This document shows positions 61,215 through 64,000 of a stretch of DNA of 64,000 nucleotides, piece by piece. The notes beneath the pieces are model-generated. The model searched no databases. It saw only the letters and a list, made by a program, of their open reading frames with translations, and had not been told where the DNA came from. The first letter of the stretch is position 1. Every line of letters starts with the position of its first letter. Both the position numbers and the translations under genes were made by a program. This stretch comes from DATBLE01 sp046732255 (GTDB lineage Bacteria; Actinomycetota; Thermoleophilia; Gaiellales; Gaiellaceae). The stretch covers positions 1 through 64,000 of the forward strand of contig JBKPMR010000062.1 of assembly GCA_046732255.1 (NCBI GenBank), written 5' to 3'.

Positions 61215-62498
61215 GCCGACGATCAGCGCAACGTGCCGGAGGAAGTCGGCGCCGAGCGCGAGGTCGTCCACGGCGATGCGCTCGTCGGCGGAGTGGATCA
61301 GCCTGGCGGCCAGCTCGGCGCTCATCGCCCGCATCGGAAAGAACCCGTACGCAACCGTGCCGAAGGCCTCTCGCAACCAGTGCGAGTCGGTGAAGCCGGC
61401 GACGGCGATCGGCGCGAGGCGGGCGCCGGGCTCGAGCCGGTCCACGAACGCCTCGATCGCCGACCAGAGCGGCGTTGCCAGCTCGGACCGCGTGCCGCCC
61501 TGGCCGTCTCGCCACTCGAGCTCGTACTCCCCGTCGCCGAGCCACGCCCGTAGGACCCGGTCGGCCTCCTCCTCCGTCTGCCCCGGCAGAAGCCGGCAGT
61601 CGACCGTGACGTCGCAGCGGCCGGGGATCACGTTCCGCTTCGTGGACGCCGTGACCATCGTCGGAGCGACCGTCATCCCGAGCAGCGGCTCGACCAGCAG
61701 CGCCGCCAGCTCGCCGGCCGACCTCGCGGCCTCCAGCGCCTCCTCGGCCGAAGGAACGCTGTCCAGGACCGCGCCCAGGAACGCCTCCGTCTCCGGTGTC
61801 AGCACCGGGTCGGGCGCGAACTCGCCGAGCCGCTCGATCAGGCCCGCGGCCTTCACGAGCGCGTTGTCGGCGATGCCGGGCATGGATCCGTGCCCGCTTC
61901 GGCCGTGGACGTGGAGGACGACGGGCGAGCTCCGCTTCTCCGCAGAGGAGCAGAGGTAGAGCACCTTCCCCCCGAGCTCGACCCGGTCGCCCGCGCCTTC
62001 GTTCACGGCGTAGTCGCAGCGCACCGCGTCGGGATGCTCGGAGCACAGCCACTCGAGCCCGTAGGTCACCCCTTCGCCCATCTCCTCGTCTGCGGTCGCC
62101 GCGAAGATGAGGTCCCCTGCAGGCCGAAAACCCTCGCGCGCGAGAGACGCGATCGCCACAGCGCTCGCCGCCACCTGGCCCTTCATGTCCAGTGCTCCGC
62201 GCCCCCACACGAACCCGTCCCGCAGCTCGCCCGACCAGGGATCGACCGACCATTCGGCGGGGTCGGCGAGGACCGTGTCCGTGTGCGACAGGAGCAACAG
62301 GCTGGGACCGTCGCCGCGGCCCGGGAGGCGCGCGACCAGGTTCGCCCGCTCGGGCACCCGCGCGTAGAGCGCGCACTCGAGCCCGAACGGTTCGAGGTAG
62401 TCGCGTAGCACCTCTGCGGCGCGGGTCTCGTTCCCGGGCGGGTTGACGGTGTCGACCCGGATCAAGGCCTGGAGCAGCTCGACCGCTTCGTCCCTCAA
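61206..62498 (-). CDS. M20-family metallopeptidase (ArgE/DapE/carboxypeptidase type)
   Basis: 430 aa from TTG 62498. LLLLSHTDTV is the first metal motif with Asp two residues on, GRGALDMKGQVAASAVAIAS the second, FAATADEEMGEGVTYGLEWL carries the catalytic Glu pair, and AVNEGAGD and HGRSGHGSMPG follow in order. The dimerisation domain lies at about 185-300. Substrate could be an N-acyl amino acid or dipeptide. Its TTG overlaps the methyltransferase stop (TTGA); the end IVGGV stops inside a repeat. Confidence 0.92.
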   Translation of the reverse strand: MRDEAVELLQALIRVDTVNPPGNETRAAEVLRDYLEPFGLECALYARVPERANLVARLPGRGDGPSLLLLSHTDTVLADPAEWSVDPWSGELRDGFVWGRGALDMKGQVAASAVAIASLAREGFRPAGDLIFAATADEEMGEGVTYGLEWLCSEHPDAVRCDYAVNEGAGDRVELGGKVLYLCSSAEKRSSPVVLHVHGRSGHGSMPGIADNALVKAAGLIERLGEFAPDPVLTPETEAFLGAVLDSVPSAEEALEAARSAGELAALLVEPLLGMTVAPTMVTASTKRNVIPGRCDVTVDCRLLPGQTEEEADRVLRAWLGDGEYELEWRDGQGGTRSELATPLWSAIEAFVDRLEPGARLAPIAVAGFTDSHWLREAFGTVAYGFFPMRAMSAELAARLIHSADERIAVDDLALGADFLRHVALIVGGV

Positions 62499-63232
62499 CG
62501 GCGTGTCCCCAGGATCAGCACGTACTCACGCGTGAGCGAGCCGTCGCCGAGCAGCTGTTTGTACTCGCCTGCCGCACTCTCGCGCTCCTCGGGCCCCAGC
62601 GTCTCGAGCCATGCCTTCAGCGGCGGCACAGACGACGAGAGCAGCTGCCAGCAGTCGTCCGCCGACCCGGCCGAGATCGTCGCGTCGCCCCGCTCGAAGG
62701 ACAGCTGAGCCTCCAGGAAGAGACCGCGCACGTACTCCTCGTCGCCCCAGCGTTGAGACGTAATGCCCTCGTAGTCGGGACGCAGCCGCACGCCCAGGCG
62801 AAACCACTCGTCGCGCAACCAGGTCGTGATCGCGAACCGCGCGCCCGGACCGCACACCCGTGTCAGCTCGGCCGCCGCCCGTGCGTGGTCCGGCGCGAAG
62901 ATCACGCCGAACGCCGACGCCGCCGCATCGAATGCGCCGTCCGGATACGGCAGCGACTGTGCATCTCCCTGGTCGAAGCGAATCGGCAGTCCTACGTCCG
63001 CGGCCGTCGCCCGCGCTTTCTCGAGCTGGTCGGCCGAGATGTCCAACCCGGTCACGTCGGCGCCCGCCCGTGCGGCAATCAGCGCAACGCCGCCGGTGCC
63101 GCACGCTAGGTCGAGGAAGCGCTCGCCTGCCGACAGCGAGAGCGCGTCGACGATCCTGTGGTGAACGGGAGCGAACGCCTCCGCGATCCGCTCATACGTT
63201 GCTCCGCTCCAGGCGGACTCGGTGCCGCTCAG
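62495..63232 (-). CDS. SAM-dependent methyltransferase, class I
   Basis: 245 aa from CTG 63230-63232. Motif I FLDLACGTGGVALIAARAGA, motif II ADVTGLDISADQLEKARATA, then RFDQGDAQSLPYPDGAFDAA match the UbiE/CfaB-like group. Substrate unknown. No ATG, GTG or TTG is in frame before the first helix; CTG overlaps the TDO stop (CTGA) with GAGGGG 5 bases upstream. Co-directional with the peptidase and TDO genes. Confidence 0.88.
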   Translation of the reverse strand: MSGTESAWSGATYERIAEAFAPVHHRIVDALSLSAGERFLDLACGTGGVALIAARAGADVTGLDISADQLEKARATAADVGLPIRFDQGDAQSLPYPDGAFDAAASAFGVIFAPDHARAAAELTRVCGPGARFAITTWLRDEWFRLGVRLRPDYEGITSQRWGDEEYVRGLFLEAQLSFERGDATISAGSADDCWQLLSSSVPPLKAWLETLGPEERESAAGEYKQLLGDGSLTREYVLILGTRR

Positions 63233-63960
63233 CCTTGCCCCTCGATCGCGCGGTTCGTCAGCTCGGTCCGAACCTTCCACAGCTCCGGGTAGAGCTTGCG
63301 CTGGACGAGCTTGCCGAGCATCTCCACCGGTGTGCCCTGGGTGCCGACGACGTCGCCGCCGATCGTCCGCTCGACGACCATGAAGTGCCGAACGCGCCAC
63401 GTGGTCGCCCATTCGTCGAGATCGGTCAGCGCCTCGGCGAGCTGGTAGAGGTCCTCCCGCTCGCGGCCCTGCGTGTAGACCTCGAGTAGAGACAGCCCTT
63501 CGTTACGGCGGAGCTGGTCGAACGCCTGGAGCAGCGCAGGCGCTGCATGCCGGACGCGGCTCCAGCCGGGCGAGTCGAAGCCGCTGCCGTGGCCGAGGAC
63601 CGGTCGCACGGCCTCGGTGTACTCCCACGGGGACATCCGCTCGAGCATGTCCAGGGCGTGCGTGACGAGCCTGAAGCAGAGCGCGACGCGGCCGAGTAGT
63701 CGAAGCGCGGGCCGGATCTCGCCGCGTTCCAGCTGGGCGGTGGCGAGCTCCATCTCCTCGCCCGCCAGCTTCAGCCACAGCTCCGAGGACTGGTGCGTGG
63801 TCTGGAACAACAGCTCGTCGTGGTGCGCCCGCTCCTCAGGCTGCTTCTGGAGCGCGAGCAGCTCGTCGGTGCGCAGGTAGCGCTCGTAGTCGCTCGCGCC
63901 GCGGCCGGGCAGGACCGGTGCGAACTCGTCGGCCAGGCCGGTTTGCTCCTGCCGCGACAT
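63229..63960 (-). CDS. kynA: Tryptophan 2,3-dioxygenase
   Basis: Haem dioxygenase that opens the indole ring of tryptophan to give N-formylkynurenine, 243 aa. DYERYLRTDELLALQK, HHDELLFQTTHQSSELWLKL (substrate-contact Arg/Tyr region), SGFDSPGWSRVRHAAPALLQ and the haem-ligand His in WRVRHFMVVERTIGG are present. TATGCT lies 6 bases before ATG 63960. It may be the start of tryptophan degradation with the divergent gene. Confidence 0.94.
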   Translation of the reverse strand: MSRQEQTGLADEFAPVLPGRGASDYERYLRTDELLALQKQPEERAHHDELLFQTTHQSSELWLKLAGEEMELATAQLERGEIRPALRLLGRVALCFRLVTHALDMLERMSPWEYTEAVRPVLGHGSGFDSPGWSRVRHAAPALLQAFDQLRRNEGLSLLEVYTQGREREDLYQLAEALTDLDEWATTWRVRHFMVVERTIGGDVVGTQGTPVEMLGKLVQRKLYPELWKVRTELTNRAIEGQG

Positions 63961-63966
63961 GCGCTG

Positions 63967-63972
63967 AGCATA
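63967..63972 (-). promoter_or_regulatory. -10 box (TATGCT), kynA
   Basis: Ends 6 bases before ATG 63960. CATACT (63969-63974) on the plus strand overlaps it and may serve the divergent gene. Confidence 0.5.
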
Positions 63973-63981
63973 CTTCTCGCC

Positions 63982-64000
63982 GTGTCGGACCTGTTCGCAG
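63982..64000 (+). CDS. Start of a divergent gene (partial)
   Basis: GTG TCG GAC CTG TTC GCA runs to the window end with CATACT 7 bases before it. Only six codons are visible (VSDLFA). A kynureninase or other tryptophan-degradation gene would fit beside kynA, but nothing in the sequence shows it. Confidence 0.3.

Overview
The window is a GC-rich bacterial chromosome segment with dense, operon-like gene packing. Gene content points to a high-GC actinobacterium, most likely a soil or freshwater Thermoleophilia (Gaiellales/Solirubrobacterales-like) lineage. Supporting signs are a mycobacterial-type FprA, CIRCE-controlled groESL, the remains of a large LuxR-type (LAL) regulator, mostly leaderless promoters, and a complete 14-gene nuo operon. 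The taxonomic placement is inference; no rRNA gene is present. I recognise no tRNA, rRNA, CRISPR array or complete insertion sequence, and no gene-free stretch exceeds about 300 bases.

Layout. 1-3758: end of a sugar-use operon (GH3 glycosidase, MsmK-type ABC ATPase, acetylxylan esterase). 3815-5901: groEL and groES behind a CIRCE operator. 6060-10183: Nudix hydrolase, ASCH protein, membrane protein, Tat-exported haem peroxidase, small proteins and a decayed LuxR regulator. 10258-17067: a 2-oxo acid dehydrogenase complex (E1 alpha, E1 beta, E2) followed by lipB and lipA, which make the lipoyl cofactor that E2 needs. 17071-21763: small proteins, 3-methyladenine glycosylase, and an unusual ORF joining an IS1595-type zinc ribbon to a secreted beta-propeller. 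21818-25405: fumC, a zinc ribbon, fprA and erpA. 25572-39796: nuoA to nuoN, NADH dehydrogenase complex I. 39818-49965: MBL-fold hydrolase, DUF1028, cupin-TPR protein, a malate/lactate dehydrogenase-family enzyme, Mrp Fe-S carrier, serine hydrolase, LuxR regulator and a MacB-like ABC pair. 49989-57518: DUF72, inositol monophosphatase family, DUF1015, HD hydrolase, EamA transporter, a YchF-like protein without the P-loop lysine, methylmalonyl-CoA epimerase and a short FtsH. 57534-60276: an isochorismatase-type hydrolase and nicotinate phosphoribosyltransferase (probable NAD salvage) on either side of a REP-associated tyrosine transposase (RAYT). 60248-64000: DUF1385 protein, M20 peptidase, methyltransferase and tryptophan 2,3-dioxygenase.

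Three window-wide patterns stand out. (1) Several families of short palindromic repeats sit between genes, inside the nuo operon, inside coding sequences and at stop codons. One matches the 27-nt inverted palindromes that flank the RAYT gene. (2) At least 20 genes, mostly first in their transcription unit, have a TANNNT box ending 6-9 nt before the start codon and no Shine-Dalgarno sequence, the signature of leaderless mRNA; this sets several start calls. (3) Overlapping stop/start junctions use all four NTGA forms, including four probable CTG starts.
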